From Pseudoxanthomonas sp. (GTDB lineage Bacteria; Pseudomonadota; Gammaproteobacteria; Xanthomonadales; Xanthomonadaceae), in contig JAJAZJ010000289.1 in the NCBI GenBank assembly GCA_026785795.1, forward strand, positions 1-5,098: 5,098 bases of DNA, in the 5' to 3' direction. Both the position numbers and the translations under genes were made by a program. The notes beneath the pieces are model-generated. The model was given only the letters and a program-made list of their open reading frames with translations. It did not search any database and was not told the DNA's origin. Below are positions 1 to 5,098 of this stretch, piece after piece. Numbering within the stretch: the stretch's first letter is position 1; every line of letters begins with the position of its first letter.

Positions 1-10
1 CATTACCTCC
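1..10 (-). promoter_or_regulatory. SD-like motif and ATG at the window edge (possible start of a further minus-strand gene)
   Basis: Read on the minus strand, the first ten bases give GGAGG, two bases (TA) and then ATG at positions 3-1. A strong purine-rich anti-SD match next to an ATG just downstream of rlmKL could mark the next gene on the same strand. However, two bases is too short a gap for this ATG, so a real start would need to lie a few bases beyond the window. No coding sequence is visible. This is a weak call, recorded because it sits at the edge. Confidence 0.18.
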
Positions 11-89
11 AGTCGCCTTGACCGGCGAAAAACGCGTCAGCAAACCGGTATCGTCCGCATCGGGTCGTCAGCAGTCCCGCGCACACCGA

Positions 90-2228
90 TCATCCGGTTC
101 TCGGCAACCGCCAGCCGCGATGAATACGCGGCTTCCGCTGGAAGTCCGGCGGAATGGTCTGCGCCGTGATGTCCTCGCAATTGGCGAACTCCGCCACGGC
201 TTCCACGTCGAGCTTGAAGCGGCGGAAATTGTTTGAGAAATAGAGCACGCCTTCGCTGGTCAGGCGGTCCACGCAGGCGCGCAGCAGGCGCACGTGCTCG
301 CGCTGGATGTCGAAATCCTCGGCGCGTGCGGAGTTGGAGAAGGTGGGAGGATCGCAGAAGATCACGTCGTAACGGTTCTTCTCCGCCTCCAGCCAGCGCA
401 GCGCATCGGCCTGCACCAGACGGTGCTGGGCACCGGCAAAACCGTTCAGCGACAGGTTGCTCGCACACCACTCCAGGTAAGTGCCGGACAGGTCTACGCT
501 GGTGGTGGAGTCTGCACCCGCCACCGCCGCCTGCACCGAGGCCACACCGGTGTAGCAGAACAGGTTGAGGAAGCGCTTGCCGCGTGACTCCTGCGCCATG
601 TGCCGACGCAGGGGGCGGTGATCCAGGAAAAGGCCGGTGTCCAGGTAGTCGAACAGGTTGACCTGCAGCAGCGCCCCACTCTCGCGCACCTGCAGCAGCT
701 CGCCGCGCTGTTCGAACCGTCCGTACTTGCTGCCGCCCTTGCCGCGCTCACGCGACTTCATCGCGACCTGCACTTCAGGCAGGGCGAACACGCCGCGTGC
801 GGCGGAAAGCAGCTCGTTGCGGCGGCGGCGCACATCCGTTTCGGGAATTTCTTCGGGCGCAGCGTATTCCTGCACGTGCAGGAAGCTGCGCACCTCGCCA
901 CCTTCCTCGGTATACACATCGATGGCTGCGGCGTATTCCGGCAGGTCCGCATCGTATACGCGGTAGCAGCTGACGCCTTCGCGCTGGCGCCAGGCCTTGA
1001 ACTTGCGGAGGTTCTTGCGCAGGCGGTTGGCCACCATGGTGGCGCCTTCCGAGAGTTCCCGGGGCGTTGCGCCTTCCTGCTTGGGCAAGCCTACTGGATC
1101 GCAGACGATCAATACGCACTCTATGGCGCCGTTGAACAGCTGGTATTTCCTGCTGGCCCGCAGGCCAGTGGCATAGGCCAGCTCGGCGTCGCCGCACAGC
1201 AGGCTGGCACGCCACTGCGGCACAGTGCGCTGCAGCGCATTGCCGAGCGTTCGGTAGAGGGCGGCGTCGGCGGCGAGACGTTCGTCGTAAGGCGGGTTGC
1301 ATACGACCGTGCCGCGCGCGAATGGCGGTGGCTGCAGCGCGGACACATCGATCACGCCGAAACAAATCGCCGCAGGTACGCCCGCGCTTTCGGCATTCTC
1401 GCGCGCGGCGCGGATCGCATGCGGATCGATGTCGCTGCCGAAGATCACCTGCTTCAGCGCAGCGCGGCCTGCGGCCTCACGCTGCCCGGCTTCGTCCAGC
1501 AGCGCAGGCCAGGTGGCTGGATCCAGCCCCAGCCAGTGACTGGGAAGCTGGCCGCCGTGGCGCTGCAATCCCGGCGCAACGTCAGCGGCCAGCAGCGCGC
1601 CTTCGATAAGCAGGGTGCCGCTGCCGCACATGGGGTCCAGCAACGCACCGCCCTGCGCATGGATGTTTTTCCAGTCCCCGCGCATCAGCACCGCTGCGGC
1701 CAGGTTCTCCTTCAGCGGCGCATCGTTCTGCACCTGTCGCCAGCCACGCCGATGCAGCGGGCCGCCGCCGAGGTCGATCGAGATGGTGGCCCTGCCCTTG
1801 CGCAGCGACAGGTTGATGCGCACGTCCGGATGATCGACGTCCACAGACGGCCGGTCCAGGCCCTGCGCGCGCAGGGTGTCCACCACCGCATCCTTGACCC
1901 GCTGCGCGGCATAGCGTGCATGGGTGATGGCGTCACCGGAGACATGCGCATCCACCGACAGGGTGTGTTCCGAACGCAGGTGTTGCGGCCATGCAATCGC
2001 GGCCACGCCGTCGTACAGGGCCAACTCATCGGGGCAGTCGAACTCGGCGATCGGCCACAGCACGCGACTGGCCAAGCGTGACCAGAGCACCGCCCTTTGC
2101 GCATCGATCAGTTCGCCTTCGACGTTTGCTCCGGAAACCGTAGCGGTAGCCTTTGCCACCCCCAGCGCCAACAGCTCATCGACCAGCAGGTACTCCAGGC
2201 CTTTGCCGCAGGAGACGAAAAATTTCAA
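90..2228 (-). CDS. rlmKL: Bifunctional 23S rRNA methyltransferase RlmKL (m2G2445 and m7G2069)
   Basis: The protein has 712 residues from a TTG start, close to the roughly 700 usual for the family. It is a cytoplasmic SAM-dependent enzyme that, by family knowledge, methylates 23S rRNA at G2445 (N2, RlmL half) and G2069 (N7, RlmK half). The N-terminus ([14 protein letters not shown]) is typical and leads into a THUMP-type RNA-binding region at about residues 40-155. The RlmL domain follows, with the SAM motif DPMCGSGT at 198-205 and the catalytic NPPY at 311-314. The RlmK domain fills the C-terminal half, with NLFCYTG at 555-561 and DPPTFSNS at 626-633. Both catalytic sets are intact. The frame stays open upstream to about 2408, but that extension runs through a palindromic spacer and out of frame through the hydrolase gene. 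The family N-terminus fits position 2228, where AAAGGA lies 8 nt upstream. It is the last gene of the minus-strand cluster in this window. Confidence 0.96.
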   Translation of the reverse strand: MKFFVSCGKGLEYLLVDELLALGVAKATATVSGANVEGELIDAQRAVLWSRLASRVLWPIAEFDCPDELALYDGVAAIAWPQHLRSEHTLSVDAHVSGDAITHARYAAQRVKDAVVDTLRAQGLDRPSVDVDHPDVRINLSLRKGRATISIDLGGGPLHRRGWRQVQNDAPLKENLAAAVLMRGDWKNIHAQGGALLDPMCGSGTLLIEGALLAADVAPGLQRHGGQLPSHWLGLDPATWPALLDEAGQREAAGRAALKQVIFGSDIDPHAIRAARENAESAGVPAAICFGVIDVSALQPPPFARGTVVCNPPYDERLAADAALYRTLGNALQRTVPQWRASLLCGDAELAYATGLRASRKYQLFNGAIECVLIVCDPVGLPKQEGATPRELSEGATMVANRLRKNLRKFKAWRQREGVSCYRVYDADLPEYAAAIDVYTEEGGEVRSFLHVQEYAAPEEIPETDVRRRRNELLSAARGVFALPEVQVAMKSRERGKGGSKYGRFEQRGELLQVRESGALLQVNLFDYLDTGLFLDHRPLRRHMAQESRGKRFLNLFCYTGVASVQAAVAGADSTTSVDLSGTYLEWCASNLSLNGFAGAQHRLVQADALRWLEAEKNRYDVIFCDPPTFSNSARAEDFDIQREHVRLLRACVDRLTSEGVLYFSNNFRRFKLDVEAVAEFANCEDITAQTIPPDFQRKPRIHRGWRLPRTG

Positions 2229-2236
2229 GACGAGGT

Positions 2237-2242
2237 TCCTTT
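2237..2242 (-). promoter_or_regulatory. Ribosome binding site fixing the rlmKL TTG start
   Basis: On the minus strand this reads AAAGGA, 8 nt before the TTG at 2228-2226. It supports the TTG as the real start over longer in-frame options. A good SD paired with a weak start codon suggests a moderate translation rate. Confidence 0.7.
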
Positions 2243-2257
2243 GTTGATGGAAGCCGT

Positions 2258-2279
2258 CATCCCGGCTTGCGCCGGGATG
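2258..2279. repeat. Perfect 9-bp inverted repeat with TTGC loop (REP-like palindrome) between hydrolase and rlmKL
   Basis: The arms CATCCCGGC (2258-2266) and GCCGGGATG (2271-2279) are exact reverse complements around a 4-base loop. A further CCG/CGG match sits outside one mismatch. It lies in the 58-nt gap between the hydrolase stop and the rlmKL start. GC-rich palindromes of this kind are common as dispersed intergenic (REP-like) elements in proteobacterial genomes. No T-run follows on either strand, so it is not a classic intrinsic terminator. It could still stabilise mRNA ends or attenuate read-through between the two genes. Only one copy is in the window, so its repeat nature is inferred. 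Confidence 0.65.
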
Positions 2280-2286
2280 CCGTTGT

Positions 2287-2820
2287 TCAATTATGGAGAC
2301 CGTCCAGAAGCTGCGCGAACGCGCGCGCAGAGGCTTCAACGTGGTCAGACAAACGGTGCCTGTCGTCCACCAGCAGCAGCCTTGCGCGACGCGCATGCGC
2401 CCAGTCAACCACCGCTTGCACCGGAATCAATTCGTCGTCCCAGCCGTGCAGTATGGACGTCGGCACCGCAGCCGCATCCAGGTCAGCAAGGCGTCCCATG
2501 CGCAGTGCAGGTGCCATCAGGAACAGGCCTTTGACCGGTACTTCCAGTGAAACGCGTGCAGAGATGTAGGCGCCCAGGCTGGAACCGGCGAGCACCAGCG
2601 GTCCACGTTGCGCTGCGTCCTTCGCCAGCGCAAGCAAATGGGCCTGGCGCGCTTCGACATCACCCAGCGAGCTGATGTCGCGCCGTGCATCGAAACCGGT
2701 GTAGTCGGGCCGCTCATGGGTCCAGCCCAGTTGCTCGGCGGCATCGGCCAGGGCGGTGACCTTGGTGGCGTCGGGGCCGCTTTCGAACCCGTGGGACAGG
2801 ATGCAGTGACCACGGCTCAC
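2287..2820 (-). CDS. Small alpha/beta-fold hydrolase
   Basis: This 177-residue protein has the layout of a compact alpha/beta hydrolase of the YqiA/KANL3-like kind. An early beta strand and oxyanion-type motif LSHGFESGP lie at about residues 8-16. The nucleophile elbow is G79-S-S-L-G83, with Ser81 as likely nucleophile. HGWDDELIP at 125-133 carries the probable acid Asp129, and RHRLSDH at 154-160 carries the likely catalytic His155. There is no signal peptide or membrane helix, so it is probably cytoplasmic. The substrate cannot be told from sequence; esterase or thioesterase activity is plausible. The start is a GTG whose last two bases and the following A form the TGA of the upstream small ORF (4-nt overlap). 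No good SD stands before it, so translation is probably coupled to that ORF. rlmKL follows 58 nt downstream. Confidence 0.85.
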   Translation of the reverse strand: MSRGHCILSHGFESGPDATKVTALADAAEQLGWTHERPDYTGFDARRDISSLGDVEARQAHLLALAKDAAQRGPLVLAGSSLGAYISARVSLEVPVKGLFLMAPALRMGRLADLDAAAVPTSILHGWDDELIPVQAVVDWAHARRARLLLVDDRHRLSDHVEASARAFAQLLDGLHN

Positions 2821-2930
2821 AGCGCGACCACGTCGCCCACGTGCAGCTGGCCGCCGCAGAACTGCACCCCGCCCACCTGCGGCAGGGTGGCCATGGGCCT
2901 GGCCAGTTCAGAATCGGGGTTCAGCGGCAT
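2817..2930 (-). pseudogene. 37-codon ORF, probable internally deleted MOSC-domain gene
   Basis: Read on the minus strand this ORF encodes 37 residues, starting MPLNPDSELARPMATLPQVG and ending [12 protein letters not shown]. It is too short for routine gene callers. The first 20 residues resemble, from memory, the N-terminus of xanthomonad MOSC-domain proteins (NPDS.LARLMATLP..G). The last dozen resemble their C-terminus (GG.L.VGD.V). The roughly 130 residues between, including the conserved Cys region expected to bind the cofactor, are absent. The simplest reading is an in-frame internal deletion that kept both ends. The stop TGA overlaps the GTG start of the hydrolase by 4 nt, so translating the remnant could still drive the hydrolase. 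I prefer the ATG at 2930, with TGGA 6 nt upstream, over the ATG at 2936, which leaves no room for an SD. It could instead be a chance leader ORF. The homology is recalled, not searched. Confidence 0.45.
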
Positions 2931-3005
2931 CGGCATTCCAGCGGCGGAGATCGGCGCGTGTGGGCTGGCAGTTTACTTGACCATCGTCCCCGGCAGGCCC
3001 ATTGC

Positions 3006-3033
3006 TTGCCCGTCGGGCCGCCGGTGCTAGCAT
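3006..3033 (+). promoter_or_regulatory. Putative promoter of the amidase gene, placed for a leaderless mRNA
   Basis: A -35-like TTGCCC (3006-3011) and a -10-like TAGCAT (3028-3033) are 16 bp apart. A TG one base before the -10 gives an extended -10. Each hexamer matches 4 of 6 consensus bases. If the -10 spans -12 to -7, +1 falls exactly on the A of the ATG at 3040. The amidase has no SD-like sequence upstream, which fits a leaderless transcript. This is motif reading only; the GC-rich context makes weak matches common. Confidence 0.45.
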
Positions 3034-3039
3034 CTGCTC

Positions 3040-3621
3040 ATGATCGCCGACCTGCCCCCGCTGCCACCCTTGATCCAGTCACCGTTGCCGTACGAGCTGC
3101 GCCTGGAAGAGCGGCCGCGCAGCCAGATCGACCTGGTGGTGATTCACTGCACCGAACTGCCCGACCTGGCCGCCGCGCGCGAGACCGGCGAGCAGCTGAT
3201 CTACGAGTCGGGCACCGGCAACAGCGGACATTTCTATATCGACCGCGACGGCAGCGTGCACCAGTACGTACAGGTGGAACGCGTGGCCCACCACGTGCGC
3301 GGCTTCAACCCGCGCGCTATCGGCATCGAGCTGGTCAACCGTGGCCGTTACCCGAACTGGCTGTCGGCGGGCGGGCAGGCCATGCCCGAACCCTACACAC
3401 CCGCGCAGATCGACGCGCTGGTCGCCCTGCTGCGCCACCTGCAGCAGGAGCTTCCTTCGCTAAAGCAGATTGCGGGCCACGAGGACCTGGACACCACCCG
3501 GGTCCAGTCCAGCGACAACCCGGCCGTGGAAGTGCAGCGCAAGCTGGACCCGGGCCCAGGCTTTCCGTGGGACCAGGTGATGCGGCAGACCAGCCTGCAG
3601 CGTATCCAGCCTGGCCTGTAG
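3040..3621 (+). CDS. N-acetylmuramoyl-L-alanine amidase (Amidase_2 / AmpD-like zinc enzyme)
   Basis: A 193-residue protein of the Amidase_2 (PGRP/AmpD) fold. By family knowledge it cleaves the bond between N-acetylmuramic acid and L-alanine in peptidoglycan or its recycled fragments. Zinc-ligand and catalytic positions are visible: His36 in VVIHCTELP, Glu97 in IGIELVNRG, His147 in AGHEDLD, and Lys168 with Asp170 in RKLDPGPGF. SGHFYIDRDG (62-71) and VAHHVRG (82-88) are further fold signatures. No signal peptide or membrane helix is seen, so a cytoplasmic recycling role is likely. Compared with classic AmpD, the stretch between the second His ligand and the Lys/Asp pair is about 13 residues longer; from memory this is typical of a separate AmpD-like subfamily, so I give no symbol. 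The ATG at 3040 has no SD, and a -10-like box ends 6 nt before it. The gene diverges from the hydrolase cluster; tesB follows after 79 nt with its own promoter. Confidence 0.9.
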   Translation: MIADLPPLPPLIQSPLPYELRLEERPRSQIDLVVIHCTELPDLAAARETGEQLIYESGTGNSGHFYIDRDGSVHQYVQVERVAHHVRGFNPRAIGIELVNRGRYPNWLSAGGQAMPEPYTPAQIDALVALLRHLQQELPSLKQIAGHEDLDTTRVQSSDNPAVEVQRKLDPGPGFPWDQVMRQTSLQRIQPGL

Positions 3622-3626
3622 CCACC

Positions 3627-3638
3627 CGTGATGTCACG
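3627..3638. promoter_or_regulatory. Short palindrome upstream of tesB (possible operator)
   Basis: CGTGA and TCACG form an exact inverted repeat around TG. It lies six bases after the amidase stop, about 30 bp before the tesB -10 box and centred near -47 of the predicted start. The tesB promoter lacks a recognisable -35, so an activator site here is conceivable. The spacing does not match the CRP/Clp site, whose half-sites are 6 bp apart. A palindrome this short can arise by chance. Confidence 0.2.
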
Positions 3639-3667
3639 CGCGCAGCGGAGCTTTCGGTACGGTTGGC

Positions 3668-3673
3668 TATAAT
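3668..3673 (+). promoter_or_regulatory. Consensus -10 box of the tesB promoter
   Basis: TATAAT matches the sigma-70 -10 consensus at all six positions and stands out in a GC-rich stretch. It lies 27 nt before the tesB TTG, giving a predicted start near 3680 and a leader of about 20 nt. No good -35 hexamer is found 16-18 bp upstream. The promoter probably serves tesB and the DUF2007-like gene together. Confidence 0.65.
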
Positions 3674-3688
3674 CGCAGCCTACCCCCG

Positions 3689-3692
3689 CAGG
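3689..3692 (+). promoter_or_regulatory. Weak SD supporting the tesB TTG start
   Basis: CAGG stands 8 nt before the TTG at 3701. The alternative in-frame GTG at 3722 has no purine-rich stretch before it, so the TTG is preferred, giving seven more residues. Confidence 0.45.
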
Positions 3693-3700
3693 CCCAGACC

Positions 3701-4609
3701 TTGTCTCCACATCCCGAACCCGTGGTCAGTGAACTGATCGAGCTGCTGTCGCTGGAGCGGCTGGAGCAGAACCTGTTCCGCGGCCAGAGCCGCGATATCG
3801 GCACCAAGTATGTCTTTGGCGGACAGGTGCTGGGACAGGCTCTGTCGGCCGCACAGGCCACCGTGGACAGTGGGCGCATGGCCCACTCCCTGCACGCCTA
3901 TTTCCTGCGCGCGGGCGACGTGGAGCACCCCATCGTGTACGACGTGGACCGCACCCGTGACGGCGGCAGTTTCTCGGTGCGTCGGGTGACGGCCATCCAG
4001 CACGGCAAGGTGATCTTCTTCTGTGCGGCGTCGTTCCAGGGCAGCGAAAGCGGGGCCGAACACCAGCTGCCGATGCCGGACGTGCCGGGTCCGGAGGATA
4101 TCGATCCGGCGCCAGCGGTACCGCCCGGGGTCATGGCCACCCTGCCGCCCAAGGTGCAGCGCTGGCTGTCGCGGCGCGGACCGTTTGAATTCCGCCATGT
4201 GTATCAACGCGATGAACTCAACCCGTCCAAACTTCTGCCATTCCAGCAGGTCTGGTTCCGCCTCAGTGAACCGGTGGGCGATGCACCGGAACTGCACCAT
4301 GCACTGCTGGCCTATGCCTCGGATTTCCAGCTGCTGGGCACGGCCAACTACCCGCACGGCATCAGTTACTACCAGCCCAACGTGCAGATGGCGTCACTGG
4401 ACCACGCGCTGTGGTTCCACCGCCCGTTCCGGGCCGACGAGTGGCTGCTGTATTCGATAGACAGCCCCAGCGCGCAGAACTCGCGCGGCCTCGCCCGCGG
4501 CCAGATCTTCAGCCGCGATGGCAGGCTGGTGGCCAGCACCGCGCAGGAAGGGATGATCCGCGTACTGCCGCAGGATGCGCCTGCCCACGATTCCAAGGCC
4601 AGCCGCTGA
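3701..4609 (+). CDS. tesB: Acyl-CoA thioesterase II TesB
   Basis: The protein has 302 residues from a TTG start, somewhat longer than the E. coli enzyme (about 286). TesB hydrolyses acyl-CoA esters, mainly medium to long chain, to free acid and CoA in the cytoplasm. The double hot-dog fold is recognisable. The first half contains FRGQSRDIGTKYVFGGQVLGQAL and HSLHAYFLRAGD (about residues 62-73); the second contains YASDFQLLGTA (205-215), MASLDHALWFHRPF (230-243) and LVASTAQEGMIRV (276-288). The catalytic residues of the E. coli enzyme (Asp204, Thr228, Gln278) map to Asp208, Ser232 and Gln282 with identical spacing; Ser replaces Thr. The start could instead be the GTG at 3722. The stop is 1 nt before the next ATG, so the two genes are probably cotranscribed and translationally linked. 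Confidence 0.95.
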   Translation: MSPHPEPVVSELIELLSLERLEQNLFRGQSRDIGTKYVFGGQVLGQALSAAQATVDSGRMAHSLHAYFLRAGDVEHPIVYDVDRTRDGGSFSVRRVTAIQHGKVIFFCAASFQGSESGAEHQLPMPDVPGPEDIDPAPAVPPGVMATLPPKVQRWLSRRGPFEFRHVYQRDELNPSKLLPFQQVWFRLSEPVGDAPELHHALLAYASDFQLLGTANYPHGISYYQPNVQMASLDHALWFHRPFRADEWLLYSIDSPSAQNSRGLARGQIFSRDGRLVASTAQEGMIRVLPQDAPAHDSKASR

Positions 4610-4610
4610 C

Positions 4611-5098
4611 ATGCGCCAGGTATTCACCAGCATCCGCGTGGAAACCGTCGAGGGCGTGGCCAGACTGCTGGAAGACGCCGGGATTGAGGTCCACATTCTC
4701 AATGGACGCTCCTACCACAGTAAGCGCAGTGGCCAGTTCAGCTACGCCGAACCGATGAAGGTCAAGCAGCAGCCCAGCGTGTGGATCAAGAAAGCGGAAG
4801 ACCAGCCGCAAGCCCGCGAACTGCTGCGCCAGGCCGGACTGCTGGCCAGCACCCGCGCTGACCAGGATCGCCACTACCTGTTCGCACGCGACGACGCACC
4901 CGACCATGCCGCCAGAGAACGCTCGTGGACTTGGCGGATCCGCATCGGGCTGATCCTTGCCATCGCCGTCGCCAGCATGTTCACGCTCTACGGCCACCGC
5001 AACATGCAAAACGCCGCATCGGTGACTGTAGCTGCACCTGAAGCTGGAGCTGGAGCTGGGACTGGGACTGGAACTGGGGCTGAAGCTGAGGAAGAAAC
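4611..5098 (+). CDS. DUF2007-like protein with one membrane helix and a low-complexity tail (3' end outside the window)
   Basis: At least 162 residues; no stop before the window ends. The N-terminus (MRQVFTSIRVETVEGVARLL, then EDAGIEVHILNGRSY) and VWIKKAEDQPQARELLRQAGLL at about 57-78 fit the DUF2007 putative signal-transducing fold. From memory, relatives in Xanthomonas and Stenotrophomonas are labelled pathogenicity-like protein, a name with little functional support. A basic stretch (RERSWTWRIR, 102-111) precedes one hydrophobic helix at about 112-127. This suggests a cytoplasmic N-terminal domain and a periplasmic tail under the positive-inside rule. From about residue 139 the chain is Ala/Thr-Gly and Ala-Glu dipeptides from a hexamer repeat, with codons (GCT, ACT, GGA, GGG) unlike the rest of the gene. 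The ATG follows the tesB stop by 1 nt; the nearest SD-like AAGG is 12 nt upstream, so coupling to tesB is likely. The function is unknown. Confidence 0.8.
   Translation, partial: MRQVFTSIRVETVEGVARLLEDAGIEVHILNGRSYHSKRSGQFSYAEPMKVKQQPSVWIKKAEDQPQARELLRQAGLLASTRADQDRHYLFARDDAPDHAARERSWTWRIRIGLILAIAVASMFTLYGHRNMQNAASVTVAAPEAGAGAGTGTGTGAEAEEE
5026..5091 (+). repeat. Eleven tandem CTGNNN hexamers inside the DUF2007-like gene
   Basis: From 5026 to 5091 every sixth base begins CTG, giving eleven units. The core is CTGGAG twice, CTGGGA twice, CTGGAA and CTGGGG, flanked by CTGAAG on both sides; the outer units CTGTAG, CTGCAC and CTGAGG are more diverged. Read in frame it encodes Ala/Thr/Pro followed by Gly/Glu/Val/Ala. 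The unit is a multiple of three, so gain or loss of units would change tail length without shifting the frame. The array may continue in degenerate form beyond the window. Confidence 0.85.

Noticed and set aside
21..49. Possible terminator for rlmKL formed by ACCGG/CCGGT arms
   Set aside because: A 5-bp stem with a 19-nt loop and no following T-run on the minus strand is not a credible intrinsic terminator.
35..73. Two copies of CGTCAGCA at 35-42 and 66-73
   Set aside because: Eight bases repeated once within 40 nt, with different flanks, carries no clear meaning.
600..2081. A 493-codon open frame on the plus strand, antisense to rlmKL
   Set aside because: It lies wholly within rlmKL, whose motifs are intact. 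Long antisense frames are expected opposite GC-rich genes with G/C-ending codons, and its translation shows no recognisable domain.
2229..2408. N-terminal extension of RlmKL by about 60 residues
   Set aside because: The added residues come from the palindromic spacer and from the hydrolase gene read in another frame. The family N-terminus and a well-spaced SD both place the start at 2228.
2977..2982. TTGACC as a -35 element for the amidase
   Set aside because: No acceptable -10 hexamer lies 16-18 bp downstream; the TTGCCC/TAGCAT pair nearer the ATG fits better.
2991..3023. Imperfect GC-rich inverted repeat in the divergent intergenic region (GGCCC/GGGCC arms)
   Set aside because: The arms are only 5 bp with a 14-nt loop and are easily produced by chance in this composition; no T-run follows, so it is not a terminator.
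2841..3737. A 298-codon plus-strand frame across the amidase region
   Set aside because: It overlaps the amidase out of frame and gives an Arg/Pro/Ala-rich product typical of a shifted GC-rich gene, whereas the amidase frame has all catalytic motifs.
3680..4357. Minus-strand frame of 225 codons opposite tesB
   Set aside because: It is antisense to a clearly functional tesB, with no domain or RBS evidence of its own.

Overview
The window looks like ordinary chromosome from a GC-rich gammaproteobacterium of the Xanthomonadaceae, most like Stenotrophomonas or Xanthomonas. This rests on recalled resemblance of the RlmKL, TesB and DUF2007-type proteins to that family, on codon use favouring G/C in the third position, and on frequent TTG/GTG starts. 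No search was run. I see no mobile element, CRISPR array, tRNA or rRNA.

Layout. Positions 1-89 hold no supported gene, only an SD-like stretch on the minus strand at the very edge. Positions 90-2936 form a minus-strand cluster. In transcription order it contains a 37-codon ORF that looks like an internally deleted MOSC-domain gene, a small alpha/beta hydrolase overlapping it by 4 nt, a 58-nt gap with a 9-bp hairpin, and the bifunctional 23S rRNA methyltransferase gene rlmKL, which starts at a TTG. About 100 nt of divergent intergenic DNA (2937-3039) separates this from a plus-strand block. That block contains an Amidase_2 (AmpD-like) N-acetylmuramoyl-L-alanine amidase with a promoter placed for leaderless transcription, acyl-CoA thioesterase II (tesB, TTG start, perfect TATAAT upstream), and, 1 nt after tesB, a DUF2007-like protein with one membrane helix. 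The last gene runs off the right edge inside a hexanucleotide repeat.

Functionally these are housekeeping genes: rRNA modification, peptidoglycan turnover, acyl-CoA hydrolysis and a small membrane protein. No common pathway links them. I found no convincing new biological system. The points most worth a second look are the MOSC remnant, the leaderless amidase start, and the CTGNNN hexamer array that builds a low-complexity tail with codon use unlike the rest of its gene.
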